A stretch of DNA of 64,000 bases from Epiperipatus broadwayi. Its lineage: Eukaryota; Onychophora; Udeonychophora; Euonychophora; Peripatidae. Below, piece by piece: positions 48,325 to 59,316 of the stretch. A program made the translations under genes and the position numbers. The notes under the pieces are model-generated. The model searched no databases. It was not told the origin of the DNA and saw nothing but the letters and a program-made list of their open reading frames with translations. The stretch spans positions 7,835,922 through 7,899,921 of the forward strand of contig JAQFVV010000042.1 of NCBI GenBank assembly GCA_028023455.1, given 5' to 3'. Each line of letters opens with the position of its first letter. The stretch's first letter is position 1.

Positions 48325-49370
48325 ATGCAGTATATGAAGAATTTTCATAAAGTGGGCAAATTCTTACATTAGCATACTGATGTTTGTGTCTCTTTAGATT
48401 GTGTCAGACCAAATTAAAAATTGAGACTAGATATAAACAGAGTAGCAACAATAACAAGAAAAAAAATGTATTTCAATTAAGTATATAAAGACCACACACA
48501 TCACTTTTGAGAAACTCTTTAATTACCAAGAATATTAACAAAAAAAGCAATGATCATCTGTTGTAAAACTGAAAAGATTGGTTGGATTTGGAGACTTTTT
48601 AGGTTGCATGTTTGGATTACTCAAGGAATATTACACCTTTTTAAACAAAATCTAAAATCTTACTAGTTGCAACTACATGATATAGGTGTTGCTCTCTGTA
48701 ACACCCTTTGACTAGCAGGTTTAAGCCTTTATTATCTCTAATCCAGTGCAAAAAAGTAGTTTTATCAACATTATCAATGTAAATGCATAAATACTAAGAT
48801 AATGCAAAAAATTTTAGCTCTATAATATGTTGCTGCATATTTCAAATTCATTTCCAAAAGAAAAATGCTTTTTTATTTAAGATAATTTTAATGCTCATAT
48901 GAGATCTTATCTTTTAATTTAACAGATTGTTATCATTCTTTCACAGATTCTGATATTAATAAATAGTCTAGAAGTTTTACTCCTGGGTTCTTTGCTATGT
49001 TTTTATTTAACCCACTTAGCTTATTTATGACTTCTTTTTTTATATACAATATAAACATGCCTACTAAAGGCAAAAGCTCAATGTCTCAAAAAAAAAAAGA
49101 AGAAGAAGGGAATTAGTAAATGATATAAAATTAGATTATAAAAATAGTGAGTAATTATGCCCACTACTTGATAATTTTTGAATTACTGAATAATTCAAAA
49201 TTGGAAGTGATTATTTGAAATTATTTGTGCAGTTATAATGTTGAGAAGTTTTATATAGATATACAAGATCTATTTTTGTCTTCGGGTCTGTTTTAAATAC
49301 TTACATATATATATATATATATGGTCAATTATTTAATAAATGGGAATTCTGTTTCTAAATAGTTATATCT
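48325..49370. other. AT-rich DNA, nothing recognised
   Basis: AT-rich with an AT dinucleotide run near 49307-49322. No coding sequence seen. Confidence 0.5.
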
Positions 49371-49374
49371 GCAG

Positions 49375-49925
49375 CCAAGATGTTTCAAAGTGCAATAATC
49401 AACAGACCAGTTCTGCAGGCTGAAAGAAAACAATAGTAAAACTTATCCAAACTATTCCTAATCCAAAAATGATTGTTTTTGATTAGAAATCAAGCTCTTA
49501 TGAATGAGTTAGCAACAGGGCATTGCAGCTATAAGTGTTGAGATATGAAGTCTAACAACTTTTTTTATATCCGACTGAAATAAGGACTTTCCCCACACTA
49601 AATCATATAATTTAATATTTTTAATGGGTTAAATATGTAGTAAATTATTTAACAAATGGGAACTGTTTTTAAATGAAGCCAAATATACAGTTTCATTTAA
49701 AAATGGAGTCCCCATCTATTAAATAATTTACCACCTATTTAATCCATTAAAAGTATTAAATTATAATACATGACTAGCTGTTGGAATTTTTTATTTCAGT
49801 TGGGATTTCAGCACTTATAGTTATAATGTGCCAGTTACTAAATCATACACAAGAACCTAAATACCAATCAAAAGTGATTAGGAGTAGTTTGGACAACCTC
49901 CAGAACTGGTCTTGTTAGTTGACTG
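49375..49925. repeat. Inverted repeat with short centre
   Basis: Arms about 49375-49685 and 49700-49925 are inverted copies: CAGACCAGTTCTGCAGG near 49405 pairs with CCAGAACTGGTCTTG near 49900, and TTTAAATGAAGC with a TTTCATTTAAAAATG centre near 49690. The phrase TAAATTATTTAA(C/T)A(A/G)ATGGG recurs at 49330, 49640 and, inverted, at 49720, suggesting an internal subrepeat. Probably a fold-back transposon remnant. Confidence 0.65.
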
Positions 49926-49929
49926 TAGA

Positions 49930-50379
49930 GTTGCGTTTTAAAAATAATTTCCCACCCATTTAATCTTTTAAAAATATTAAATTATAATACATATTTTTTT
50001 TTTAAAAAAGATTAACTCTTTTTATTATTATTAAAGTAATGACTTTATTATTGTTACAAATGTTTATAAGAGGGATACATTGCAATAAAAAATAGTTATA
50101 AAGATTGTCCTCCAATGTCTAAAAATAGTCTTAGTATCTTTCCTATGTCACTATTGTATTTTCATAAAAGTTCAATTTTGCAATCATTGCCCATTCAGCT
50201 TTTCTTTTGTTCATTAGCTAGTTGTTTTCGGATAAGTCTCCATCTATGTTGCTCTAGCTACTATTAATGCTAACATTTACATAGTTACTGTCATATTTGT
50301 CATGCCAGCTCACCCTCTTTCATATTTTATTTATTTAGATCGATCATTTCCCACATCAGCCTGAAGGTCATCTGGGGTG
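49930..50379. other. AT-rich DNA, nothing recognised
   Basis: Left flank of a LINE fragment; it may include unrecognised decayed LINE sequence. Confidence 0.4.
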
Positions 50380-50790
50380 CATGGAGTTGGTCACAAGTTC
50401 TTGTCTTGTTTAGTTTCTTTCTATAAGATTAGGATAGAGCCATGCTGTTGGGGTTGTATACTGCTTCACATTTTATAAGCCACAGGTTGAAAGCAAGGAA
50501 GGTTGAGCTTCTCACAGTGGCAAAGTCTCCATTATTGATGGTGTGTCTGATCAGGGAGGTTAGTGGTTGCTTGATTTGGCACATTATTGAACATCACCAA
50601 TTATAGAATAGTAAAAAAGTTCAAAAGATGGTCCCTTGAACCTAAATTCTATGATTTCCTAGTCAAAATAAACTTGGAAGCATTACCTACTAATTGGTTT
50701 CTGGTATACCACAGAGGCTTTAAAAACATAGACCCTATTTGCCCACTATGCAAGAGAGAAGAGGATACCTTAACTACCTTTGGATAACTC
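50380..50790 (+). pseudogene. LINE C-terminal fragment with zinc-binding-like domain
   Basis: Plus-strand readings in two frames give AMLLGLYTASHFISHRLKAR near 50440-50500 and then WSLEPKFYDFLVKINLEALP with CPLCKREED near 50630-50770. This is the polymerase C terminus with a CxxC zinc-binding-like site, as in the minus-strand fragment at 8768-9052, which shares EPK(F/Y)xDFL(V/I)KINLxALPTN. The frame ends at 50787. The copy is truncated on both sides and cannot encode an enzyme. Confidence 0.6.
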
Positions 50791-51444
50791 GCAAGACATT
50801 TTCTTGCATTTACCTTACATTCATAAAGTAATTAATGCATTCATAATCATATAAATATGATTCATCTAGCTTTAATATTCAAGTAATATGATAAATAAAA
50901 TAAAATATCAATTAAAATATTATTCAAATATGATATAAAATACATAACTAGTTACCTATAATTCCAACAATTATTGGAATTATATATGGCGATCCCCTTC
51001 ATTTCTTGACCATCCAAATATAAATTAAGCTTTAGGTATTTAATTTTTACCTTTCAGGAGTTAAATTTCTGATAACTTTTTTTTTTTATTTATTAAAGAA
51101 TAAATTATTTCAATATTTAAACTAACAAAAATATATTTCTAATGAATATGTTAATTAAACATTATTAACAATAATAATAATAAAAAAATCTTAATACTGA
51201 AAACTAGAAAAATAAAAAAAATTCAAAGCTACTAAAGTCTTTCTTTGCTTTCATTCTTTCAATGCTGCCCTTTTTGAATGAAAACTTCTCTCACCACTGC
51301 CGCTCAACAAAACTTGTAAATCACAAAGTTAAATCTTTAAAACTCTTGGTGAAATATTGTTCATCTATACTGAATAAATACTGCACAAAGTCCCTTTTCT
51401 TAATATTTTTCAGGACAACTAATATTTTGATGGGAAAGATTCAG
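50791..51444. other. AT-rich DNA, nothing recognised
   Basis: AT-rich stretch; the 61-codon frame at 51262-51447 is not supported as a gene. Confidence 0.5.
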
Positions 51445-51459
51445 TAATATAATTTCATA

Positions 51460-51735
51460 AACCACTAAACATCACATGATCACCATCTCTATACTAGCAC
51501 ATAATTGTTGTAAACAAAGGCAAAACTCTCTATACAGTAGTGCCACCCTGTGCCAAACAGAGTAATCAATGGATGCCAGAAGGCTTGTGCATAAAATCCA
51601 CAAGCCAGAAACTAGTCTGGGGATATTGGATGAGTAGGCACTAGATAGGGATTTTATGCACAAGCCTTCTGGCATCCATTGATTACTCTGTTTGGCACAG
51701 GGTGGCACTACAGTATGGAGAGTTTTGCCTTTGTT
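51460..51735 (-). mobile_element. Palindromic retroposon, family 3 dimer
   Basis: It is flanked by a perfect 15-bp direct repeat TAATATAATTTCATA at 51445-51459 and 51736-51750. About 51511-51608 and 51634-51735 are inverted copies, almost perfect: GGCAAAACTCTC at one end pairs with GAGAGTTTTGCC at the other, and the central GCACAAGCCTTCTGGCATCC matches its complement. A non-palindromic end of about 50 bases lies on the left, ending GTGATCATGTGATGTTTAG on the minus strand, which I take as the 3' end. The monomer at 11483-11623 matches one arm. No protein; the open frame 51472-51708 is a by-product. Confidence 0.85.
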
Positions 51736-51750
51736 TAATATAATTTCATA

Positions 51751-53810
51751 TTAAATAATATATTTTTCACATACATATATTTTTATTATGCTGGTCCAAA
51801 CTTTTTATATAACAAAACAGTGATATTAATATTTTTCATCAAGAAGCATTTTATAAAATAAGATTATTCATTGGTTAATTTTTCAGCAGACAAATTTCAT
51901 CCTTATTTTCTTTAAACAAAACATATATATTTGCATTTATTAAAGATAAATACTTCTTTAAAAATTCAAGATTTTTTTTTCTTTTTAAATGTTCACAACT
52001 TAATCAATAATTTTTTTATATAAAATTGTACAATTTCTCCATCCAAGCAATATTATATAACATAATGACAATCTTTAAAAATTATACCATAATCCGTCCC
52101 ATTTTTAATAAAGGAAATCATTTAAAATGTATAATTCATTTATCTTTCTTTAAATAGTACAATCAATGTATAGCTCATCCATCATTCTTTCAAAATAAGA
52201 TCCTTTTCAAAATATAAAGTTCAAAATCATTTTCTCTCAATCCTGTTACACACAAATTTAAAATATATAACATTCATTCAAAGTGCTCCTTTAAAATAAA
52301 CTGCTAATATAATATTTTCATCCACATTCATAAATGATATGAAGTATAGTCACACTTTATAATATTCTTCCATACATGTTTTAATTCAATTATATAAACA
52401 TTATTTTCTCTTTCTTTTAAAATTTATAAAGCTGGTTAAATAACTTTCAACAAATGTCCTTTTCCAATTTATAAGGTATAACTTTCTCAACAGTTTATAG
52501 TTATTAGAGTTTATCAAAATTATTAAAGATAAATGTTCTTTCATTCCACACATACTAAACTTAAATCTTCTCTCATATAGTTTAAATTCTCATGGCTTTT
52601 GAGGTACATTTGGCTGATACTTTGATGATCACTATTGGCACCATAAAATTATCGTAGTTTTTTGTCAAGTTTCAAAGTGAAATTTTGATGATATGAAATA
52701 ATTAAATTTACTCAGACATTGAGTACTTTAAAATAATTATTTAAAATCATACTTCTAATTTTTAAATGAAAAAATAATTTATAAAAAATTAAACTTTAAA
52801 CAAGACCAGATTAGACAAACAGAACAAGATTAAACAAAAATATTAATAATTAATTCTGTCTAGACTGATTAAACAGTTCTATTTATACTTATCCTATCTA
52901 GTAATCTCATTGGTTAATTCAATTTCTTATCTAATACTAATTTACATATAAACCAAATTATTTTCTCTACAAAATAATTTTTAAATTATGACTCATCATC
53001 TTAAATATATTAAAATTATTTAACATCTCTATAATATTAAATACCTTTATTTAAACAATTTAACTTGAAATTTCAATTTAATTTGAAATATCAATTTTAA
53101 AGCCAAAATTATTATTTAAACAATACAATAAATTTAATTGTTTTTTTAAAGTATTATTTGCAACTTAATGTGTCTAATTTTCCTAACAAAACCAAAATAT
53201 TAATATTTTTGCCCTAAAAACATGAAAGCTCACAAACTAATACACACACCTTTAAGACATATACATTTTTAGAACATTCTAGAATGATTTAATTATTATT
53301 TAGAATAATAATTTAAATAACTAAAATAATATATTAGATATATAATATTTAATACTGTAATTAAACTATTGTTTTTCTATTATATCCTTTAAATATAATA
53401 AATATTAATTAATTTTATCTTTCATATAAGATAAACAGAGCAAAAAAACTCTTCATATAGGAAATGTGATCATGTGATCTTTTATATAACATATAAAACA
53501 TTACTTTTACTATTTAAACTACATTAAAATAATTTTAAAATACTTTAAATCTCTTTATAAACTTCCTTTCTAACAAGTTTAAACCTATTTTACTCACAAA
53601 ACTAATATAAAGTAATATAAACTCATATAAATTTTTTTTTTTAAAAAAACTAGCTATTTTTAAGCGCTACTTAAAAATAACTATGAGAAATACATGGACA
53701 CAATATATATATATAGTTATTTGAGTGAAATGAAATGGAAAATAGAAGTTTGCATCGATTTTTCAAGAAAGAAAATGAAAATAATCGTTTTTATTGATAG
53801 TATAAATGCT
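51751..53810. other. AT-rich DNA, nothing recognised
   Basis: Two kilobases of low-GC sequence, rich in TATAAAA and ATTTAAA words, without coding stretches. A small palindrome occurs at 53650-53690 (AGCTATTTTTAAGCGCTACTT and neighbours). Confidence 0.5.
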
Positions 53811-53822
53811 ACTATCTGAAAT

Positions 53823-54447
53823 TTGCCTGAAGGTTTGTGATGATGGTATATTATTAGATGTGATATGTTGGACTATTTTCATCATCTATGAGTGAATGTT
53901 GAATATATAGAAAAAAATTTAAATTTTATTTAAACTTTCCAAATACAAACAACTTGATAGTAATAATACACAAATAGACAACACAGGCTAGTAATTACAC
54001 GTTTAGAGTAGTATTATTCTCCACTATTCTTAAGGTATTGCTGGCATGATATGCACAATGATAGTATTCGCATAGAAGTTGAACTCACACCTTTAGAATC
54101 TTGAATATTTAATTTAAGGCAAGTGCTCTAACCAACTGAGCCTTTGACAGAATAGCTCAGTTGGTTAGTGTGTTTGCCTTAAATTTGATATTCAAGAATC
54201 TAAATGTGCGAGTTCAACTTCTATGTGAATACTGTTACTGTGTATGTTAAGCCAGCAACAACTGAAGAAGAGTGGAGAATAAAACTACTCGAAATGTTGT
54301 GTAATTACTAACTTGGGTTGTCTATTTGTGTATTATTACTAACAAGTTGTTTGTATTTGGAAAGTTTAAATAAAGTTTAAAAATTTTCTATGCATTCAAC
54401 ATTCACTCACAGATGATGGAAATAGTCCAACATATCACATCTACTAT
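53823..54447 (-). mobile_element. Fold-back retroposon with paired tRNA-like heads, copy B (family 1)
   Basis: Flanking direct repeat TATCTGAAAT at 53813-53822 and 54448-54457 (10 bp, perfect). Arms are inverted around a centre near 54147. The minus strand left of centre reads GCTCAGTTGGTTAGAGCACT then GAGTTCAACTTC; the plus strand right of centre reads TAGCTCAGTTGGTTAGTG then GAGTTCAACTTC, both tRNA-like. The hairpin CTGAAGAAGAGTGG ... ACTCGAAA follows in the right arm (about 54258-54295). The left end keeps the extra terminal bases CCTGAAGGTTTGTGATGATG that the right end lacks, so the 3' end is on the left. Only one arm unit is present instead of the three 42-bp units of copy A. Confidence 0.85.
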
Positions 54448-54457
54448 TATCTGAAAT

Positions 54458-55122
54458 CTTCTTTGATCAAAATTATTGCAGTTCATTTTACTAAGTTTGC
54501 TGAAGTGCTTAATTTGAACTTATTCATCTGCATGAAAATTAATTATAGTTAATATCAAGTTTATCCTAAATAATTTAATTGGAAATACCAATGATTATAT
54601 TATTTATAAAAACAATAGGCCAATTAATGAATGGATGTATGACAAGTTTCAGAATAAGTTTGTTAAAAATAAATTCGACTTAAAAGATTAAAATAATATT
54701 GTCAGATCCATTTTATAAGATCTGCTTTCATTTTTACTAAATACAATTTTTTTATTTAAAAAAAAGCAAATTTAATAAACAAATTTAAATCAAACATTTT
54801 GTGATTAAACTTTTATTTGATTTAATTTAATAGTTATTGTTTCAAACTAGTCTTAATTCTCAAATAATCAAATTTGAATTGTTATAATTGATAGTTTTAA
54901 ATACCTACTCTCTTGTGCTTTTCACATTGGAAGAGGTTTGGTGGTTGGAATGCAAGACCATTTTACTTTGGTGTGCAAAGTTTCACCAGAAGATTGTAAA
55001 ATGTGTTAAAACCTAAGAAAATTATAATTTTGAATATCTAAGCAGCAAATAATAAGTATTTTTTTAGTTAGTTATATTTCATTAAATATTAATAAATAAG
55101 CTTGCCATTCTAAATTATTGCT
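54458..55122. other. AT-rich DNA, nothing recognised
   Basis: Spacer between the fold-back element and the Merlin element. No gene seen. Confidence 0.5.
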
Positions 55123-55399
55123 ACTCACATATTAGACCTGTAATGCAGGATACATGCTATGCCTTTTCACATTTATGATAAATGTCTAAACTTGGTGATT
55201 CCATCAAGTAAACCCTGTGATCTCATCCAATCTCATCCAATAATGTGTTACATAATAAATTTATGTTTTCATTTATCATCCAGATTTTGTTCTAACAAGT
55301 TCTTCTCAAAGTGTTTTTTAGTTTACTGTTGATGTACTTTTCCATTTTCTTATTAATATTACAATTTTATTTTAAAAACAGTACTAAATGATCACCATT

Positions 55400-56010
55400 T
55401 GGAGTTTACCCACTACTGTGATCAATACGGTTGAGTACATTCAGATTTTGGACAAGCAATGTTGTTGTAACATTTGAGGATGCAATAATAAAATAGGCTT
55501 TCTTAAGGAAATGTGGTTAGAGGGTTCCAACATTTTATTTTTGACAACGTTATGATTTATTCACAGCTGGGCTCACAAATTAATAGTCATAGAATGGGGA
55601 AAAACAGAGCTTAGTTTAGCACAAAACTGTAATAGACTGGAATAACTATATGCAGGAAGTTTGTGCCACTGTAATGATAGAGTGAGAAAAATGTAAAATT
55701 GGAGGCCCTAACAAAATTGTTCAAATTGACGGGAGTTTTTTGCACAGAAAGAAAAAAACAAGCTGGACGAATTCTTCCAATACAGTGAAGTGATGGCTTG
55801 TGAAAGGAGATTGATGAGTGTTTCATCAGGAGAATTAACGATAAAATAGCAATAACTCCGATGGAAGCCATCAAACAAAATGTGAAAGAGAAATCGACAA
55901 TTTATTCGGACTGTTGGAAAACCTATAAAACTGCTGAATTATGAGCTCCGGGTTACAACCATTTTCATGTGATTCACATGTTAAATAAATCTCCATTTTG
56001 TAAAAAATGA
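55400..56010 (+). pseudogene. Merlin (ISXO2-like) transposase pseudogene
   Basis: Plus-strand fragments in alternating frames read IDWNNYMQEVC, then IGGPNKIVQIDGSFLHRKKK (55700-55760) with the first acidic residue of a DDE catalytic site, and later EKSTIYSDCWKTYKT near 55890-55935 carrying the second aspartate. GGPxKIVxIDxSxF and TTIxSDCWxxY are hallmark motifs of IS1595/ISXO2-like and eukaryotic Merlin transposases. Several frameshifts and stops break the frame (the 55874-55611 minus frame is a shadow). The N-terminal zinc-ribbon region is not clear. In life it would bind the terminal repeats and catalyse cut-and-paste movement. Confidence 0.8.
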
Positions 56011-56249
56011 TTGTTTCATCATGACAATTCATGTTATATATTACACAATAAGTATGCTTTCATTTTAAGTGTTTTGTAATTTCACGCCAGATGTAGACAT
56101 AGTATTTTAGATATAATATTTAGACATGCTAATATTTTAGATATAGATCTAGTAATACTTTCTTATTATTATTATTTTGTTTTTGCCAATTTGCTTTAGT
56201 GATTGTTTTGTAATTTCATGACAGGCTTAAATATCCGTATTTAAAGTAA

Positions 56250-56463
56250 CATTTAGGAATTCCATATTTTTGGGGGTGAAATTTATATTTTTAGTATTGG
56301 TAAAAATATACCTTTTTAGATTTAGTTTCACCTTTTCACATACATATTCAGACTGTCATTTAGGAATTCCATATTTTTGGGGGTGAAATTTATATTTTTA
56401 GTATTGGTAAAAATATACCTTTTTAGATTTAGTTTCACCTTTTCACATACATATTCAGACTGT
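56250..56463. repeat. Perfect 107-bp tandem duplication
   Basis: 56250-56356 and 56357-56463 look identical base for base, starting CATTTAGGAATTCCATATTT and ending ATTCAGACTGT. The perfection, inside an otherwise decayed transposon, means the duplication is recent or an assembly artefact. Confidence 0.9.
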
Positions 56464-56929
56464 CGTTAACTGCGAAAATGTCATGTACATGTCCATTTTG
56501 TTGAATTTATCATTTTAAGTTTGTACAAGCTTCTGTATACACATTATTTGGTCAGATCACAAGATTACACAGTTATCAGCAGATTGATACGAATGTGAAA
56601 AATGTTAGCAGGTCTAATATGTGAGTATCAAACTGTTGTTATCTAAAAACAAAAATTTAGTGATTTTTGAAAAATTATTTATTTATTGCTTTTTAACATT
56701 TAAAAGAAAATATTGCTTAAATTAACTTGTATCATCATCATAAATTTAAAGACTATTGCTATTTTTATTAGTATATTCTAAGCTCATAATTTTGTTATAA
56801 AGTAATAATACTGTAGCAGTTTTAAACATAATAAATCTAATATTAATCCCAAAACATATCCAATACCATTATTTATCTTAATAAGTGTTATGTTTAATAG
56901 TTGAGAATCATCTATATTTAAGTAGTTTT

Positions 56930-57240
56930 TCAGCTATATGTCCGTTGGTTCACGTTATTTGAAAAATATATTTGAATCAGCTAGTATATTTGCCAGCCAT
57001 GAATATGCTGGGGTAAAAATTTAGCATGCTGGACTTTATGATCCATCCCATGAAGATACGTAAGCTGCTACAATATAAAATAAATGAATATTCTGGAAGG
57101 AGATCACTCCTAAACATTTGAAATGAAATCAACTCCCAAGAACATTAATACCAAGTTGAGGAATCAAGCAGACCGAACCCATAAGAGATTATCAATTTAT
57201 ATGGCCATAGCATCAAGTAAACTATTATAATTACCTTTAT
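56930..57240. repeat. Left inverted arm beside the Ty3-type remnant
   Basis: Matches the complement of 61030-61345 at roughly 75-80 percent. Shared words include AGCCATGAATATGC, TGATCCATCCCATGAAG and GCATCAAGTAAACT (with small changes). The two arms enclose the gag-pol remnant. Confidence 0.65.
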
Positions 57241-57439
57241 GGATTACTATAGTATACACTGGCATATTCTGTATCTTGCTCCCTGATTATCTTTCCCTGT
57301 GACATTTAAGTTCTTACCCCTTCTAGTCATTCAATCATAACTTTTACCCATTCATCTTTGCACTGATGATCACCTAGGTGGGCCAACTCTTTCTTCACTC
57401 ATTTGTTAACCCCCATATCCACACTAGCAATATACAAAT

Positions 57440-58600
57440 TTTCTTTTCCTAAATGACAAGGTTGAGAGCCAACAGAGTTTTGGCTCAAAATATCTGCGAG
57501 GATGTTCTTTGACCCTTTATAATACTGAACTGTATAATTGTATTCCTGGAGAAACAAACTCCATCAAATCAATCGGCTGTTTGTCAGGTAGTTATGGTTT
57601 ATGAATTCCAAACATTTGTGATCGGTCACTATGACCACCTTTGATCCCAGCAAGAAAGGCCTGAACTTTTGAAATGTCCTTTGATCCCAGCAAGAAAGGC
57701 CTGAACTTTTAAAATGCCCAATGTCTCATCCTCTGTGACTGAATTATTTAGTTCAGGTCATTTTAACAACTGACTGATAAAGTATAACACACCCATTTGT
57801 TCCCCATTTTGCAGCTGTGATAACTTTACACCCAATCTGTATCCAATGCTATCAGTTTGCATGATGAAGGGATGGTAAAATCTGAAAATGATAGCATTAC
57901 CTGTTTTACAAACCCATCTTTTATGTCTTTGAAAGCTTTATCTTGCTCTTTGTCCCATTTCCACAGAACATTCTTTCTTAATAGTCTGACTAGTGGTTAC
58001 ATCTGCTCCACCAGTTGTTATGAAATCAGTTATAAAAATTGCAGAGATCCAGAAATTATTGAACCTGCTTCCTGGATCTAGGTACAAGAAAATCCCTAAT
58101 GGCTAGGACCTTGTCTGGATAAGGTTTTATTCCTTGAGAACCTACCATATGCCAAAAACATCACATCTTTTGTCATCCCCTTTTTTTCACATTCACTGAG
58201 AAAAATCTCTACATCTCATCTATGCTCTTCATTAGTCAATGAGGCTATTATAATATACACCATCAATATACATGGTCACAAGCTTTTTGAGTTCATCCAC
58301 CAACACTTGATTGATGCATCTCAGCAGTCCAGCTCCATTATTTATCAGATCAAATGACATTCTATTAAATTGATATTGAGTGAGTATCCCTCATACCTGA
58401 GATCTGTGTATTGCCGGTCCTCTGGATGAAGCTTGATTTGCCAGTAACTGGTGGTTAGATCGAACATTGAGAACACTCTTTTATCTTTGAACTTCCCTGA
58501 CAATTCATGTAAGGGGGGCAGGATATTACAGTGTGGAACTGTTACTCAATTCAGTTACCTAGCATCAAGACATAATCTGACAGTTCCATTTTTTTTGACC
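57440..58600 (-). pseudogene. Ty3-type reverse transcriptase and RNase H remnant
   Basis: Minus-strand fragments follow pol order. GTVRLCLDAR near 58590-58550 is an early RT motif; FDLTTSYWQIKLHPEDRQYT (58470-58410) has the first catalytic aspartate. After a frameshift, MSFDLINNGAGLL is a diverged form of the FG/NAPxTFQ region, and MYIDGVYY (58275-58255) stands where the catalytic YIDD should be. RNase H follows with VIVTDHKCLEFINHNYLTNS near 57635-57575 and YKGSKNILADILSQN near 57520-57480. YIDG replaces YIDD, and stops, frameshifts and a 40-bp duplication also break it. No integrase follows. In an intact element this copies genomic RNA to DNA and removes the RNA strand. Confidence 0.8.
57640..57719. 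repeat. 40-bp tandem duplication in the RNase H remnant
   Basis: TTTGATCCCAGCAAGAAAGG starts at 57640 and again at 57680, with three differences near the unit end. Forty is not a multiple of three, so it also shifts the frame. Confidence 0.85.
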
Positions 58601-59058
58601 ACCACCGGTAGTTTACAGTATGGTGATGAACATTTTGAAATGACCTCCCCCCATTCCACTATTTGGCTTATTTATTTTTGCACTTCTTCCCTATACTGAT
58701 GTTGAACAGAGTAAGAACAAGATTGTAATGGATGCTCCTGTTTTAGTTTAATTAGCTGTTCAAAATCCTAGATTATTCCTGGCACATCTGAAAAAATCTG
58801 ATTATACTTTTCTGACATCTGCTTGTATGCTTCTTTCTCATTTTCATTTGATATTACTACTTCTTTTACCTTTTCTTCAATAACCTCCTTTGTTTCCTCC
58901 TCTTCTACTTATAGCACCCCAATCAAGCTATATAACTTTGATGTTGTAAACTTGACTGCCCCCCTTTCACATATGAACTGTTCTACAGAAAATCTGACCC
59001 TATCAGAATATCATGGATCAGGTCCTTCATGACTAAGAAATACATGTGAGAATCATTT

Positions 59059-59250
59059 TCAGCTTATTTGTAAATCTATCCAGATCAGTTTAGGTTCCAT
59101 CTTTGCCTTTTTATTGTTAGCCATCATTATCTGGATTGGTTTTATTAGGAAAGTCTGAATGCTAGGCTGTTTGCTTATAATCTTTGTGTACACTTCCTCC
59201 GACAATACCAAAATTTGGCTGCCAGGGTCCTCTAATGGCTCAGCTTCCAT
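59059..59250 (-). pseudogene. Retroviral-type aspartic protease remnant
   Basis: The minus frame begins MEAEPLEDPGSQILVLSEEV. A D-[TS]-G-S-Q-x-S-V-[IL]-S-E pattern is the active site of Ty3-type proteases; here threonine/serine is replaced by proline (DPGS), which should disable it. It lies in the same frame as the gag piece at 59317-59634, separated by one stop, so gag and protease were probably one polyprotein. The open part ends at 59059, before the flap region is clear. Confidence 0.65.
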
Positions 59251-59316
59251 CCATGCAATAGTTATCCCTGTCTTAGGGCAGGTTTGACTTGCATAATTTG
59301 GGATCCAGTCCTCCCT

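Larger units (their letters stand above)
55123..56626 (+). mobile_element. Merlin-superfamily DNA transposon
   Basis: Perfect 18-bp terminal inverted repeats ACTCACATATTAGACCTG at 55123-55140 and, inverted, 56609-56626. Similarity continues inward with TTTTTCACATT-like words. The interior has a broken transposase on the plus strand and a 107-bp tandem duplication at 56250-56463. The length of about 1.5 kb fits an originally autonomous Merlin element. I could not find the expected 8- or 9-bp target duplication (flanks TTATTGCT and ATCAAACT do not match), so the true ends could lie slightly elsewhere. Confidence 0.75.

Noticed and set aside
51472-51708. 78-codon minus frame
   Set aside because: It lies entirely within the family-3 palindromic retroposon.
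54152-54225. A real tRNA gene
   Set aside because: Box A and box B are good, but the spacing is too long, no acceptor stem closes, and it is one arm of a repeated fold-back element.
57800-58081. Plus-strand open frames in 57.8-60.1 kb
   Set aside because: They are shadows of the minus-strand Ty3-type gag-pol remnant.
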